NCBI GenBank assembly: GCA_000987045.1
Contig: LAKY01000071.1
Span: forward strand, 62,001 to 126,000
DNA length: 64,000 nucleotides
From: Clostridiales bacterium PH28_bin88
GTDB lineage: Bacteria; Bacillota; PH28-bin88
Direction of reading: 5' to 3'
The stretch's first letter is position 1. Every line of letters starts with the position of its first letter. The translations under genes and the position numbers were made by a program. Of the stretch, positions 16,952 through 25,678 are shown piece after piece. The notes beneath the pieces are model-generated. The model was not told the origin of the DNA, did not search any database, and saw only the letters and a list, made by a program, of their open reading frames with translations.

Positions 16952-17452
16952 GTGCAGCAGATTCTGATCGACATGGAAAAGTGCCTGGGCTGCCGGTCAT
17001 GTGAACTTTCCTGTGCCGTGGCCCACTCGGCCTCCAGGAACCTGTTCGGTGCGCTGGCGGAGGCGGTACCGCCCAGGGCGCGGGTAGCGGTAGAAAGGAG
17101 CAGGGAAACCAATTTCCCTATCCAGTGCCGCCACTGCAGCGATCCCCAGTGCGTGAAGGCCTGCATGACCGGAGCGCTGACCCGGGATCCGGCACGGGGA
17201 TTGGTGATGCAGGATACCCGGAAGTGTGTGGGGTGCTGGATGTGCCTGATGGTCTGTCCCTTCGGCGCCATCGTCCAGGACAACTCCCGCGGGGTGGCCT
17301 TGAAGTGCGACCGCTGCCCGGACCGGACGGAACCGGCCTGCGTGGAGGCTTGCCCCACCGGGGCCATCACCTGCCGGGAAGTGGAGGAGTACAGCAAGGA
17401 AAAACGACAGGCGTTCTTACAGAGGTTTACTTGCGAGGAGGTGCCCGCGTGA
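16952..17452 (+). CDS. cooF: CooF-like electron-transfer protein with four Fe-S cysteine motifs
   Basis: Ferredoxin-like protein of about 166 residues that takes electrons from CO dehydrogenase. Cys motifs in order are CLGCRSCELSC, CRHCSDPQCVKAC, CVGCWMCLMVC and CDRCPDRTEPACVEAC, sufficient for four clusters. The GTG at 16952 gives the family-like beginning (VQQILIDMEKCLGCRSC) but sits very close to GGGGGAGG; GTG 16928 or ATG 16934 in frame are alternatives. The stop overlaps the cooS GTG start (GTGA), so translation is coupled. Operon order cooF-cooS-FAD oxidoreductase is known from other CO-oxidising clostridia. Confidence 0.88.
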   Translation: MQQILIDMEKCLGCRSCELSCAVAHSASRNLFGALAEAVPPRARVAVERSRETNFPIQCRHCSDPQCVKACMTGALTRDPARGLVMQDTRKCVGCWMCLMVCPFGAIVQDNSRGVALKCDRCPDRTEPACVEACPTGAITCREVEEYSKEKRQAFLQRFTCEEVPA

Positions 17453-19353
17453 AAAAGTGGGAAAAGGTGACCATCGACCCGGCTGCCCGGCAGCTCTTAC
17501 CCAAGGCCCAGGCGGACGGGGTGGAAACAGTCTGGGACAGGTATGAGGCTCAGCAGCCCCAGTGTGGATTCGGACAACTGGGCTTGTGCTGCCGCAACTG
17601 CGTGCAGGGGCCCTGCCGGATTAACCCCTTCGGAGAACCCCAAAAGGGTATCTGCGGCGCCACCGCTGACGTGATCGTGGCACGTAACCTTGTAAGAAGC
17701 GTTGCCGGTGGGGCAGCTTCCCATGCCGACCACGCTTACGATGCCGTGGAGGCGCTCTACCTGGCCGCTGCCGGAGAGATACCGTATGAAATCAAGGATG
17801 AGGTTAAGCTCGCGGCTGTGGCGGGGAAGTTGGGCGTGCAAACCGAAGGCAAGGAAAAGGGTCAACTGGCCCGGGAGGTAGCGGAACTGGCCTTCGGGGA
17901 CTTTGCCAACCACACCCGTGCCCCGATGCGATGGCTTACTGCCACTGCGCCGGCGGAGCGGGTGGAGATATGGGAAAAACTCGGCATTCTTCCCCGCAAT
18001 CCCGACCGCGAGATCCGTGAGGCCATCCATCAAACCACCATGGGGATGGACGCCGACCCGGTCAACCTCTTGTTGGCGGCTGCCAAATTGGGTTTGACGG
18101 ATGGGTACGGCGGGTTGCACCTGGCTACCGACATCCAGGACATTCTGTTCGGCACGCCTATGCCGGTGGAGACCGAGGCCAACATGGGAGTACTAAAAGA
18201 AGACCATGTAAATATCGTAGTCCACGGCCATGTGCCGCTCTTGTCCGAGAAAGTGGTGGAGTGGGCCAAGAAACTGGAGGACGAGGCCCGGGCCGCTGGG
18301 GCCGCGGGTATTCAGGTTTCGGGCATCTGTTGTACCGGCAACGAGGTATTGATGCGCCACGGCGTTCCCGCCGCCGGCAACTACCTGAGCCAGGAACTGG
18401 CCATCGTTACCGGGGCGGTGGACGCCATGGTGGTGGACGTCCAGTGCATCATGCCCTCCCTGGCCAACGTGGCGGCATGCTACCACACCAAGATCGTTAC
18501 CACCATGCCTATCGTCAAGCTGCCGGGAGCGGACCACGTGCCCTTTACCCTGGCTACAGCGGATAACGATGCGGAAAAGATCGTACGCATCGCCCTGGAG
18601 GCTTACCGCCGCCGCGACCCGGCCAAGGTAGCCATTCCCCAGGTAAAGAGCAAGATGTGGGGTGGGTTCAGCGTGGAGGCGATTGTTGGCGCCCTGAAAG
18701 CCGTGAACGATGAGGACCCCTTGAAGCCGCTGGTGGACAACATTGCCAACGGCAACATCCTGGGAGCAGTGGCCACGGTGGGGTGCAACAACGTGAAGGT
18801 GGTCCAGGACCGTACCCACGTGGAACTGGTGAAGGCGCTCATCAAGGAAAACGTGCTGGTGGTGACCACGGGGTGTTCCGCCCACGCCCTGGCCAAGGCG
18901 GGCCTGATGACGCCGGAAGCCGCCATCAATTACGCCGGCCCCGGACTGCGGGCGGTACTGACCGCCGTGGGTGAGGCTGCCGGGCTGGGCGGCCCGCTGC
19001 CCCCGGTGCTGCACATGGGTAGTTGCGTGGACAACTCCCGGGTGGCGGACCTGGTGTCCGCCCTGGCCGCGTACCTGATGGTACCGGTGAAAGACCTGCC
19101 GGTGGCGGCCTCGGCTCCCGAATTGCAGCATGAAAAAGCGCTTTCGATAGGGACCTGGGCGGTGGCCCTGGGTATCTTCACCCACCTGGGGGTAGTGCCG
19201 CCGGTGCTGGGCAGCGCCCAAGTGGTGAAGCTCTTGACCGCCGACCTGGAGGGGCTGGTGGGCGGGAAGTTCTACGTGGAGACCGACCCGCATAAGGCCG
19301 CCGAGGGCATCATCACCCACCTGAAAGACCAGCGCCGCAAGCTGGGCCTGTAG
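17449..19353 (+). CDS. cooS: Anaerobic (Ni-Fe) carbon monoxide dehydrogenase catalytic subunit
   Basis: Monofunctional CODH of 634 residues, CO + H2O to CO2 + 2e- + 2H+. Cluster B/D cysteines are near the N-terminus (CGFGQLGLCCRNCVQGPC, later GICGA). The C-cluster ligands all appear in order: His in VVHGHVPLLSE, Cys in GICCTGNE, DVQCIMPS, ATVGCNN, TTGCSAHA and GSCVDNSR. Length matches the family. The GTG start at 17449 overlaps the cooF stop. There is no Acs, CooC maturation gene or energy-converting hydrogenase in the window, so the operon looks built to pass electrons to the downstream FAD/NAD oxidoreductase. Confidence 0.96.
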   Translation: MKKWEKVTIDPAARQLLPKAQADGVETVWDRYEAQQPQCGFGQLGLCCRNCVQGPCRINPFGEPQKGICGATADVIVARNLVRSVAGGAASHADHAYDAVEALYLAAAGEIPYEIKDEVKLAAVAGKLGVQTEGKEKGQLAREVAELAFGDFANHTRAPMRWLTATAPAERVEIWEKLGILPRNPDREIREAIHQTTMGMDADPVNLLLAAAKLGLTDGYGGLHLATDIQDILFGTPMPVETEANMGVLKEDHVNIVVHGHVPLLSEKVVEWAKKLEDEARAAGAAGIQVSGICCTGNEVLMRHGVPAAGNYLSQELAIVTGAVDAMVVDVQCIMPSLANVAACYHTKIVTTMPIVKLPGADHVPFTLATADNDAEKIVRIALEAYRRRDPAKVAIPQVKSKMWGGFSVEAIVGALKAVNDEDPLKPLVDNIANGNILGAVATVGCNNVKVVQDRTHVELVKALIKENVLVVTTGCSAHALAKAGLMTPEAAINYAGPGLRAVLTAVGEAAGLGGPLPPVLHMGSCVDNSRVADLVSALAAYLMVPVKDLPVAASAPELQHEKALSIGTWAVALGIFTHLGVVPPVLGSAQVVKLLTADLEGLVGGKFYVETDPHKAAEGIITHLKDQRRKLGL

Positions 19354-19364
19354 GGGGCTGAAAT

Positions 19365-20585
19365 ATGCGGCATGTAATAATCGGCAACAGTGCGGCGGGG
19401 GTATTTGCGGCGGAGGCCATCCGCCGCACCCGGCCGGATGATACCGTCATCATGCTTACCGATGAGGACGTTCCGGCCTACTCCCGCTGCCTTACCTCCT
19501 ATTTCATCGCCGGCCTGGTTTCGGAAGAGGACATGGCAATCCGGCCCCCGGATTTCTACCAGAGGCACAGCATTGACATCAATTACGGGTGCCGGGTAGA
19601 GGGGGTGGATATAAGAGCCACTATGGTCTACTGCGCCAGCGGGAGAACTATTTCCTATGACCGGCTGCTGGTGGCCTCCGGGGCTCGCCCAGTGTTCCCG
19701 GATATCCCCGGAATCAGTGCCAGGGGAGTGCACGGGCTGCGGACCTTGCGGGATGCCCGGGACATCAGCAGCCGGGCGGCGCCCGGCGCCCCGGCGGTGG
19801 TGGTGGGCGGCGGCCTGGTCAGCCTGAAAACCGCTTACGGCTTGCTGGAACGGGGATTGCAGGTGACAGTGGTGGTCAGTTCTTCCCGCGTCCTCTCCCA
19901 GGTAATGGACGGGGTGGCTGCGGGAATGCTGCAGCGGCGCCTGGAGGAACACGGCATGCGCTTTCTCCTGGGACAGGACGCAGCGGAGGTGAGCAGTTCC
20001 GCCGAAGGGGAAGTCACCGGAGTGGTGCTTACCGGCGGTACCCGGCTGCCTGCCCACCTGGTGGTAGTAGGGAAAGGGGTCACACCCAACATCGACTTCC
20101 TCCGGGGAACGCCGGTGGCAGTCAACAGGGGTGTCCTGGTCAACGAATACCTGGAGAGTAGCGTGCCCGGGGTTTACGCTGCCGGGGACGCGGCTGAGGC
20201 CCAAGACCTGCTGCGCAAGGAACCGGCAATCAACGCCGTCTGGCCCAATGCCACCGCCCAGGGCGAGTTGGCGGGCTGTAATATGGCCGGGGAGCGGCAA
20301 GCCTACCGTGGCTCCATCGCCATGAACTCGGTCAACTTCTTCGGGTTGTCCGCCATCACCGCCGGTCTGAACCGGGCCGAAGGCGACGGTTACGAAGCGC
20401 ACACCTGGCAGGATGCCGCCAGGAATGATTACCGTAAACTGGTCTTCACAGGCGACCGCCTGGTAGGCTATACCCTGGTGGGGGACACCCGCCGGGCAGG
20501 CACCCTGACCAGCCTGATCCTGGGAGAGGTGCGCCTGGGTGACCGCAAAGAGGCGCTTATTGCGGGCGACAGAATACTGATGTAA
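19365..20585 (+). CDS. FAD/NAD(P)-dependent oxidoreductase linked to CO dehydrogenase
   Basis: Pyridine-nucleotide-disulfide-reductase-like flavoprotein of 406 residues. An FAD-binding Rossmann motif at the N-terminus (VIIGNSAAGVFAAEAI), the NAD motif VVVGGGLVSLKTAYGLLE near residue 145, and the second FAD motif GVYAAGDAAEA near residue 268. No redox-active CxxxxC pair is evident, so it is NADH-ferredoxin/rubredoxin-reductase-like. It starts 11 bp after cooS and is the third gene of the operon. It likely moves electrons from CooF to NAD(P)+ or another acceptor; the acceptor is not determinable. Confidence 0.85.
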   Translation: MRHVIIGNSAAGVFAAEAIRRTRPDDTVIMLTDEDVPAYSRCLTSYFIAGLVSEEDMAIRPPDFYQRHSIDINYGCRVEGVDIRATMVYCASGRTISYDRLLVASGARPVFPDIPGISARGVHGLRTLRDARDISSRAAPGAPAVVVGGGLVSLKTAYGLLERGLQVTVVVSSSRVLSQVMDGVAAGMLQRRLEEHGMRFLLGQDAAEVSSSAEGEVTGVVLTGGTRLPAHLVVVGKGVTPNIDFLRGTPVAVNRGVLVNEYLESSVPGVYAAGDAAEAQDLLRKEPAINAVWPNATAQGELAGCNMAGERQAYRGSIAMNSVNFFGLSAITAGLNRAEGDGYEAHTWQDAARNDYRKLVFTGDRLVGYTLVGDTRRAGTLTSLILGEVRLGDRKEALIAGDRILM

Positions 20586-20589
20586 AAGA

Positions 20590-20618
20590 GGAAGGACGTT
20601 CCCACAAACGTCCTTCCT
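20590..20618 (+). terminator. Hairpin after the coo operon
   Basis: A perfect 11-bp stem, GGAAGGACGTT (20590-20600) with AACGTCCTTCC (20608-20618), has a 7-nt loop. It lies 5 bp after the oxidoreductase stop and between convergent operons. There is no strong T-run. Confidence 0.6.
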
Positions 20619-20680
20619 CCCGGTGTAAATAGAAGCTAAGAGATGCTCACCGGACGAGATAACGGACGAACGAAGATTTT

Positions 20681-21766
20681 TTACTCGTGTGTTTTTCCCG
20701 GATTGCTTGACCGGTATGGATCCACCAGCGCCAGCATCTGTTCCCGGCGGCTGGTGAACAAGGCCCTTCCCCAACGCACCGCCCGGGGATAGCGCTGCTG
20801 GAGTTCGGCGGCCAGGCGGCGGAAGGAGGTGGCGTTGCCGCTGCCCGCAGCCATGCGGTCTCCCCGGGGGGTAAACAGGGTGAGTTGCCTGGCCTGCAAA
20901 GGCGTGAGACCGGTGGCGGTTACGCCCAACTGGGTGACGGGCGCGGCGATGCCGGCCTTGTCCAGGAGGTGATTCAGGGTGTCCAGCAATACCTTTTCGT
21001 CCTGCTGGGCCTGGGGGAAGGCCTGGGCCTGGCGGGCAGGGGGGTGTTGCCCGGTGAACAGCCACAGGATCACCCGCCGGCAGGCGCAGTTACTTGACTT
21101 CAGGCGGGAACTAAGGGAGGTGGCGGCCAGGATTAAAAAGGGCCGCAGAGCCGTTTTGCCGGTTACCTCCTCGACGGGAACACTGAAGGTGAACCGGCCG
21201 GGCGGGTAGAGGGGGTATACCGGGTTGTGGTCCAGTCCCTTGCAGTAAAGGGAGATTAACGGGCCATCCGCCGGGAATTGGCGGCAGAGGTCGGATTCCG
21301 GGACACCGGCTACCAGGCCGATGGTTGTAAGCCCCAGGAGACGCAGGCGTTCGCGCAATTGTGGCTCCAGCGGCCACAGGTAATCCACCGGCAGGGGCGC
21401 CAGGCAGCGGGCTTCCTGCCCCGGGAGGACCACCAGGATATCCCCGTAACTTCTCTGGTGGATTTGCATCCCGGGTGAATCCGGGGGCAGCCGGTCGGCC
21501 GCAAAGGCCGCCGCGACGGCCCGGGCGGTCAGTTTGGAATGGGCCAGGGCGAGAGTCACCCGGGGGGCGCAGGCGGGTACCAGGCGGGAGGCCAGGTCTC
21601 CGGCAAGGCCCACGGGGGGGACGATGCCTCCTCCCAGGTCCAGAAATACCCGCCTGGCGTCCACCGGTTCAACATATGGCGAGACCCGGCCGCAATGACT
21701 CAAAAGGGCCTTGCTGTGCCCGGGTTTCTTAGCTGGTAGCGATTCCAGGAAGGCAATCCAGGACAA
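20681..21766 (-). CDS. imuB: ImuB-like Y-family polymerase homologue, N-terminally short
   Basis: Protein of about 361 residues related to the DinB/UmuC Y-family. Recognisable parts are SPYVEPVDARRVFLDLGG near residue 28, the fingers/palm segment ARAVAAAF near residue 74, and LRLLGLTTIGLVAGVPESDLCRQF near residue 140 (helix-hairpin-helix thumb). The usual N-terminal catalytic strand (DMDCFFASVE type) is absent, so it is probably non-catalytic, as ImuB proteins are. TTG at 21766 behind GGAGGGAG is taken as start because the upstream extension crosses the LexA box. It would partner dnaE2 in SOS translesion synthesis; no imuA is seen. Confidence 0.72.
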   Translation of the reverse strand: MSWIAFLESLPAKKPGHSKALLSHCGRVSPYVEPVDARRVFLDLGGGIVPPVGLAGDLASRLVPACAPRVTLALAHSKLTARAVAAAFAADRLPPDSPGMQIHQRSYGDILVVLPGQEARCLAPLPVDYLWPLEPQLRERLRLLGLTTIGLVAGVPESDLCRQFPADGPLISLYCKGLDHNPVYPLYPPGRFTFSVPVEEVTGKTALRPFLILAATSLSSRLKSSNCACRRVILWLFTGQHPPARQAQAFPQAQQDEKVLLDTLNHLLDKAGIAAPVTQLGVTATGLTPLQARQLTLFTPRGDRMAAGSGNATSFRRLAAELQQRYPRAVRWGRALFTSRREQMLALVDPYRSSNPGKTHE

Positions 21767-21780
21767 TGCACTCCCTCCCC

Positions 21781-21832
21781 CGAACAAATGTTCGCAAAAA
21801 TTATTATAGAGGCGATTGCGCACTGTTGTCAA
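21781..21832 (-). promoter_or_regulatory. LexA-controlled promoter of the imuB-like gene
   Basis: CGAACAAATGTTCG at 21781-21794 is a perfect Gram-positive LexA palindrome. On the minus strand it lies just after TTGACA (21832-21827), 18 bp, then TATAAT (21808-21803), so it covers the start-site region. The coding start is 15 bp downstream. Confidence 0.92.
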
Positions 21833-22051
21833 GTTACACGGGTTGCTGGGCCATGAGCGTGGGCCGGTAGTTTGGGTTTACCGAAGAGCACGGAGCAAGA
21901 GCTTTATTACGAAAATGAGTCTTGAAAAGCAAACCTAACGGATAAGTGGTTTAAGAAAACAAGCCATCACAATGCCCGGCGCCATCCATATCAAGATGCG
22001 CTAGAAAGAGGGATCTTCAATCTAATGCTTACGTGGCAATAGTTACCGCAT

Positions 22052-23290
22052 TCAAGTCATTGGTGAAACAGAAGCCTGGGGCGGTCTAATTACCACATAA
22101 CCAGCCGCCTCAAGCTCATGGACATAGCGGCGCTCGGTCTGCCTGTGAAATCGTTCGCGTAAATAGTCGGACCCAAGTTCCTTATAGGGTTCCAGGTCAC
22201 GCAGAATGTGGTATGCCGCTATTAAAATCTTGTGCGCCACCACCATAATGGCTTTTTTGCCACCCTTGCGGGCGCGCATCTGATAATACTTCTGCGATAG
22301 GTAGGTGTTATGGGTTCTGGTAGCGGCCCAAGCAGCCTCGCACAGGATCGACTTCAGATAGACATTGCCATCCACGGTGCGGTTTTTCTTCTGCTTTTTG
22401 TTGCTGGATTCGTTGCCGGGGCTAACGCCCGCCCATGATGATATGTGGCGTTCCGACGGAAATACCGACATGTCTGCCCCCACTTCCGCCAGGATTTCAA
22501 TGGCGACGATTCGGTCAACGCCCGGGATGGTGTCCAGAAGTTCTAACAGCCTCTCGTATGGTTTCACGAGATCCGCGATCCGTCTTTCTACTACGGCAAT
22601 CTGCTGGTCGAGTGAGTCCAGCCTTGAGAGAAAGCTCCGGAGCAGGAAACGGTGGTGCTCCCGGAGATTGCCGTTGATGGCTTCGGCCAGTACTGGAATC
22701 TTGGGTCGCAGCTTTCCTTTTACCAGACGATCAAGATCTTTTGGGGTAATGACTTCTCCATCGAGGATGGCATTGAGCAAACCTTGGCCTGTTACGCCAA
22801 ACAGGTCCGACACTACCTCCGTCAGCTTGATGTTGGCGTCCTCAAGGATCTTTTGCACCCGGCAACGCTCTGACGACACGGACTGCACCAGTTTCCGCCG
22901 GTACCGTGTCAGGTCTCTGAGATCACGGATGTCTCGCGGCGCAATGAAGCTGGGACGGATCAGGCCGTGGCGCAAAAGGTTGGCGATCCACTGAGCGTCT
23001 TCCACGTCGGTCTTGCGTCCGGGCAGGTTTTTGATTTCTCTGGCATTACCCAAGGTGATGTCCAATGTGTCCTCCAGTACGTTGTAAACGGGTTTCCAGT
23101 AGACGCCGGTGCTTTCCATGGCAACATGGGTGACCTGTTCTGCCGCCAGCCAATCACGCAACGATTTTAGATCGCTGGTCATTGTGCCGAAGCTTCGGAT
23201 GATTGGGGTCTTCCTTTTCACCATTAGACAGGCGACCACATTGTCGGAGTGTACATCCAATCCGCAACACCGTTCAATTAAAACATCCAA
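22052..23290 (-). CDS. IS110-family transposase (DEDD recombinase)
   Basis: RNA-guided recombinase of 412 residues. The N-terminal DEDD/RuvC-like domain has Asp in CCGLDVHSD, Glu in AMESTGVYWKP, and Asp-Asp in GRKTDVEDAQWI. A coiled coil spans about 150-235. The C-terminal Transposase_20 domain has IPGVDRIVAIEILAEVG near 260 and SSWAGVSPGNESS near 295, the latter with the serine region expected to be catalytic. The reading frame is intact, so the element may be active. IS110 elements lack inverted repeats, so ends are not evident; noncoding DNA flanks it at 21833-22051 and 23291-23581. Confidence 0.93.
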   Translation of the reverse strand: MDVLIERCCGLDVHSDNVVACLMVKRKTPIIRSFGTMTSDLKSLRDWLAAEQVTHVAMESTGVYWKPVYNVLEDTLDITLGNAREIKNLPGRKTDVEDAQWIANLLRHGLIRPSFIAPRDIRDLRDLTRYRRKLVQSVSSERCRVQKILEDANIKLTEVVSDLFGVTGQGLLNAILDGEVITPKDLDRLVKGKLRPKIPVLAEAINGNLREHHRFLLRSFLSRLDSLDQQIAVVERRIADLVKPYERLLELLDTIPGVDRIVAIEILAEVGADMSVFPSERHISSWAGVSPGNESSNKKQKKNRTVDGNVYLKSILCEAAWAATRTHNTYLSQKYYQMRARKGGKKAIMVVAHKILIAAYHILRDLEPYKELGSDYLRERFHRQTERRYVHELEAAGYVVIRPPQASVSPMT

Positions 23291-23581
23291 CCCCTCCAGC
23301 CCCTCTCAGATTATTAGGCCGGGGAGGGCAACGGACGGCTAAGAGAAGATGAAATTTATTACGCGTGCTTCTCCCGAAGGGAGTGCCACAGTTTAGTGTG
23401 CTCAAAGCCGTCCGTAGTCAGTTTAGTTCACGGGGTCGCTGCCACCAAAAAGTATCCCGACCTAGCGCCCCCGCCGACCCTATATTCAATATCGGAATCT
23501 TTACGCCAGTTAACAAGTGCTCTACCCCATTTTCATGGTTCTGTGTGCCGGGCGCCGGCATGGATGTTTAGTAGGTATAGT
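23291..23581 (-). ncRNA. IS110 noncoding end, candidate bridge RNA
   Basis: About 290 bp of gene-free DNA upstream of the IS110 transposase. A perfect 10-bp inverted pair (ACGGACGGCT at 23331-23340, AGCCGTCCGT at 23406-23415) encloses a hairpin CTCCC-GAA-GGGAG (23371-23383). A further hairpin, TGCCGG-GCG-CCGGCA, is at 23546-23560. In the IS110 group the bridge RNA is encoded upstream of the recombinase on the same strand and folds into stem-loops. Exact RNA ends and guide loops are not defined by eye. Confidence 0.5.
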
Positions 23582-23608
23582 AAAGCCACCTGTTAATCAG
23601 GTGGCTTT
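23582..23608 (-). terminator. Terminator of the Cys-rich protein gene
   Basis: A perfect 11-bp stem AAAGCCACCTG (23582-23592) and CAGGTGGCTTT (23598-23608), 5-nt loop, lies 8 bp after the stop of the minus-strand gene at 23616. Confidence 0.7.
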
Positions 23609-23615
23609 GGGCCGG

Positions 23616-24062
23616 TTAAGCGATGTTACGGCGTTCTTTGTAACCTTCCAGTAACCTGGCGCCTGCATCCGGATGCAGGCGGTTAACCTGCATCAGGTAC
23701 GTAAAAGCGGAGCCTTCGTAGGGCAGGTTGTCTCCCAGCAGGGCCAGTTCCAGGGCCATCCTGGTTACGTTAATGACGCACTCTTCTTCGTGGCTATCCT
23801 GGCAGTTCTGGCACTGGCAGAGGATTTCTACCAGGGCCCGGTTCAAGTCTTCGTGATAATAGACCTTGAAGTCTTGCTGGGGGATTAACTCGTTTCCCCG
23901 GGGGATGCGGAAGGTACTCCGCTGGGTGGCGTATTCAACGGCGATTTGGGCAAAGCCGATAAGGCACTTGTTTTGCGGGCAATCACCACACTCCTCCGGC
24001 GTTTTACAGCACTTATCCACAGCTTTTTTGATAGGACCAAAGTCTACGTTGGTTGCAGCCAA
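23616..24062 (-). CDS. Cysteine-rich hypothetical protein
   Basis: Soluble protein of 148 residues that I do not recognise. It has a cysteine group near residues 18-34 (CCKTPEECGDCPQNKC) and a second near 83-100 (CQCQNCQDSHEEEC), which could hold Fe-S or zinc. There is no signal peptide or membrane helix. It lies 34 bp downstream of the siroheme/Fe-S reductase-like gene on the same strand and shares its terminator, so it may work with that protein. No function is assigned. Confidence 0.6.
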   Translation of the reverse strand: MAATNVDFGPIKKAVDKCCKTPEECGDCPQNKCLIGFAQIAVEYATQRSTFRIPRGNELIPQQDFKVYYHEDLNRALVEILCQCQNCQDSHEEECVINVTRMALELALLGDNLPYEGSAFTYLMQVNRLHPDAGARLLEGYKERRNIA

Positions 24063-24096
24063 AGTTCATCCCGCCTTATGTAAAAATTGTTCCAGG

Positions 24097-24813
24097 TTAC
24101 TTGAGCCCGGCGAAACTTAGAAAATCGTTATCTTCTTCCGTGACGGTATGACCCGCCAGCACCTCGGCCGGTGGGCTGAATGGTTCCAGACCGGTACGGG
24201 CAATGGTACCGCATAACCGTTCATGGGGGTGAGCCAGCTCCCGGTAACGTTCCAGCACGTAAGAAAGGACCCGCAAAACCCCTTCGCCGCTCAGGTCGGG
24301 GAGCAGTTTTTGACCGTGTAACGGCTTCCTGCTGCCCCCGCGGCCGCCGGCAAAAACCGTAAACCGGTCCTGCCCGGTGGCGATGACCCCGAAATCGGCA
24401 CAATGGGGTTCGGTGCAACCCCGGGGGCAACCGGCCACCGAGATCTTCAGGTCCTTGGGCACCGGCTGGTCCATAAAGGTTTCCTGGAGCCGGGAACCAA
24501 GGGTAAACACGTCTCCCGCGGCCCGGAGGCAGAACCCGGCTCCCCCTGCACATGACTTGACATTCCGCACCACCTCTCCGAACACCCCTACCCGCAGGCT
24601 CAGGCGCGCCACGCCCGCCCGCAGGTCCGGCAATTTCTTTTCCGGGATTAGCATGATCATGGTCTGGCGGGTAGTGAGTTTACAACCGGTGCTGCCCAGT
24701 TCCCGGGCCAATTCGCCGAGGCCTGACAACTGGTCCGGAGTCACCACTCCGCAAGGGGCGACGATACCCACGCCCAAAACCCCGCTTTTTTGCCGGAAAA
24801 CCGCATCTCCCAT
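24097..24813 (-). CDS. Small sulfite/nitrite reductase-like siroheme-Fe-S protein
   Basis: A single-unit relative (238 residues) of sulfite/nitrite reductases and Dsr-like proteins. The ferredoxin-like half (VTPDQLSGLGELARELGSTGCKLTTRQTMIML) precedes the siroheme-[4Fe-4S] motif with SCAGGAGFC near residue 88 and CPRGCTEPHC near residue 129. Full assimilatory enzymes are duplicated and about twice as long. Such small Dsr-like proteins occur in methanogens and clostridia, mostly with unknown substrates. A Cys-rich protein follows in the same transcript. The ATG start at 24813 sits behind GGAGAGAG. Confidence 0.75.
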   Translation of the reverse strand: MGDAVFRQKSGVLGVGIVAPCGVVTPDQLSGLGELARELGSTGCKLTTRQTMIMLIPEKKLPDLRAGVARLSLRVGVFGEVVRNVKSCAGGAGFCLRAAGDVFTLGSRLQETFMDQPVPKDLKISVAGCPRGCTEPHCADFGVIATGQDRFTVFAGGRGGSRKPLHGQKLLPDLSGEGVLRVLSYVLERYRELAHPHERLCGTIARTGLEPFSPPAEVLAGHTVTEEDNDFLSFAGLK

Positions 24814-25036
24814 GCTTTCTCTCTCCTCACTGTGTACTCGCTTGGTAAGATTTGCATGTATTTTTTCGACACCCCTCGATTAAATCCTTCTCTCCCAACG
24901 AATAAAATACGAATAATTACTAATAAGCCCCCGGCTACCGGTAAGCCCTTGTTTCTTTAACATTTCAGCAGGAATGCGCCAGGGCGGGGCGAATTTAACT
25001 GGGCAGAGGGTGTTTTAATATAATGGGGGGAAAGCA

Positions 25037-25678
25037 ATGTTAGTGGAGGAAGTAATGCAGGCGAAGGTTATTGTCCTGCGTCCCGGTGACACGGTGCTGC
25101 ACGCTTTGCAGGCGGCTAAAGCGCACCGGATCCGCCACCTGCCGGTGGTTGAAGGCGAAAAACTGGTGGGCATCGTCTCGGACCGGGACCTGCGGGACGT
25201 TTCCCCATCGGTGTTGTGCCCCGAGCGACCGGAACTGCTGGAAACTACCCGGGTGGAGGACATCATGAAAACCCGGGTCATCACAGCTCACCCTCTGGAC
25301 ACCATGGACGAGGCGGCCCGGCTGATGTATGAGCATAAGATAGGCTGCTTGCCGGTGGTGCGTGGGGATGAGATGGTGGGTATTGTGACGGAAACCGACC
25401 TCCTCAGGGCGCTGGTGGAATTGATGGGTGGTGCTGAGCCGGGGTCATCTCTCAGGGTGGAGGTGCCCCATCGTCCCGGTTCGCTGGCCCAGGTGGCCGA
25501 CATTATTCAGCGTCACGGCGTCAACCTGCTAAGCGTGCTAATTACCCCGGCTAAAGACAGCAACAACCGGATCCTGATGATCAGGGTGCATACCATTGCC
25601 CCCCAGGGCCTGATCCGGGATATCAATGCCGCGGGTTACCAGGTGGTGTGGCCTCTTTCCTTGGAGGCGGGACGATGA
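25037..25678 (+). CDS. acuB: CBS-ACT domain protein, AcuB-like
   Basis: Protein of 213 residues: two CBS domains (about 5-60 and 75-130, with IRHLPVVEGEKLVGIVSDRDL and IGCLPVVRGDEMVGIVTETDL) and a C-terminal ACT domain (about 140-205, RVEVPHRPGSLAQVADII). This layout is that of AcuB, the adenylate-sensing member of the acetoin/acetate utilisation genes. The ATG follows GGGGGGAAAG. Its stop overlaps the acuC start (ATGA), so they are coupled. Acting with AcuA and AcuC on acetyl-CoA synthetase is the known context in Bacillus; no acsA is present here. Confidence 0.85.
   Translation: MLVEEVMQAKVIVLRPGDTVLHALQAAKAHRIRHLPVVEGEKLVGIVSDRDLRDVSPSVLCPERPELLETTRVEDIMKTRVITAHPLDTMDEAARLMYEHKIGCLPVVRGDEMVGIVTETDLLRALVELMGGAEPGSSLRVEVPHRPGSLAQVADIIQRHGVNLLSVLITPAKDSNNRILMIRVHTIAPQGLIRDINAAGYQVVWPLSLEAGR

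Noticed and set aside
21767-21832. N-terminal extension of the imuB-like gene
   Set aside because: It contains the LexA box and promoter; GGAGGGAG just before the TTG at 21766 marks the start.
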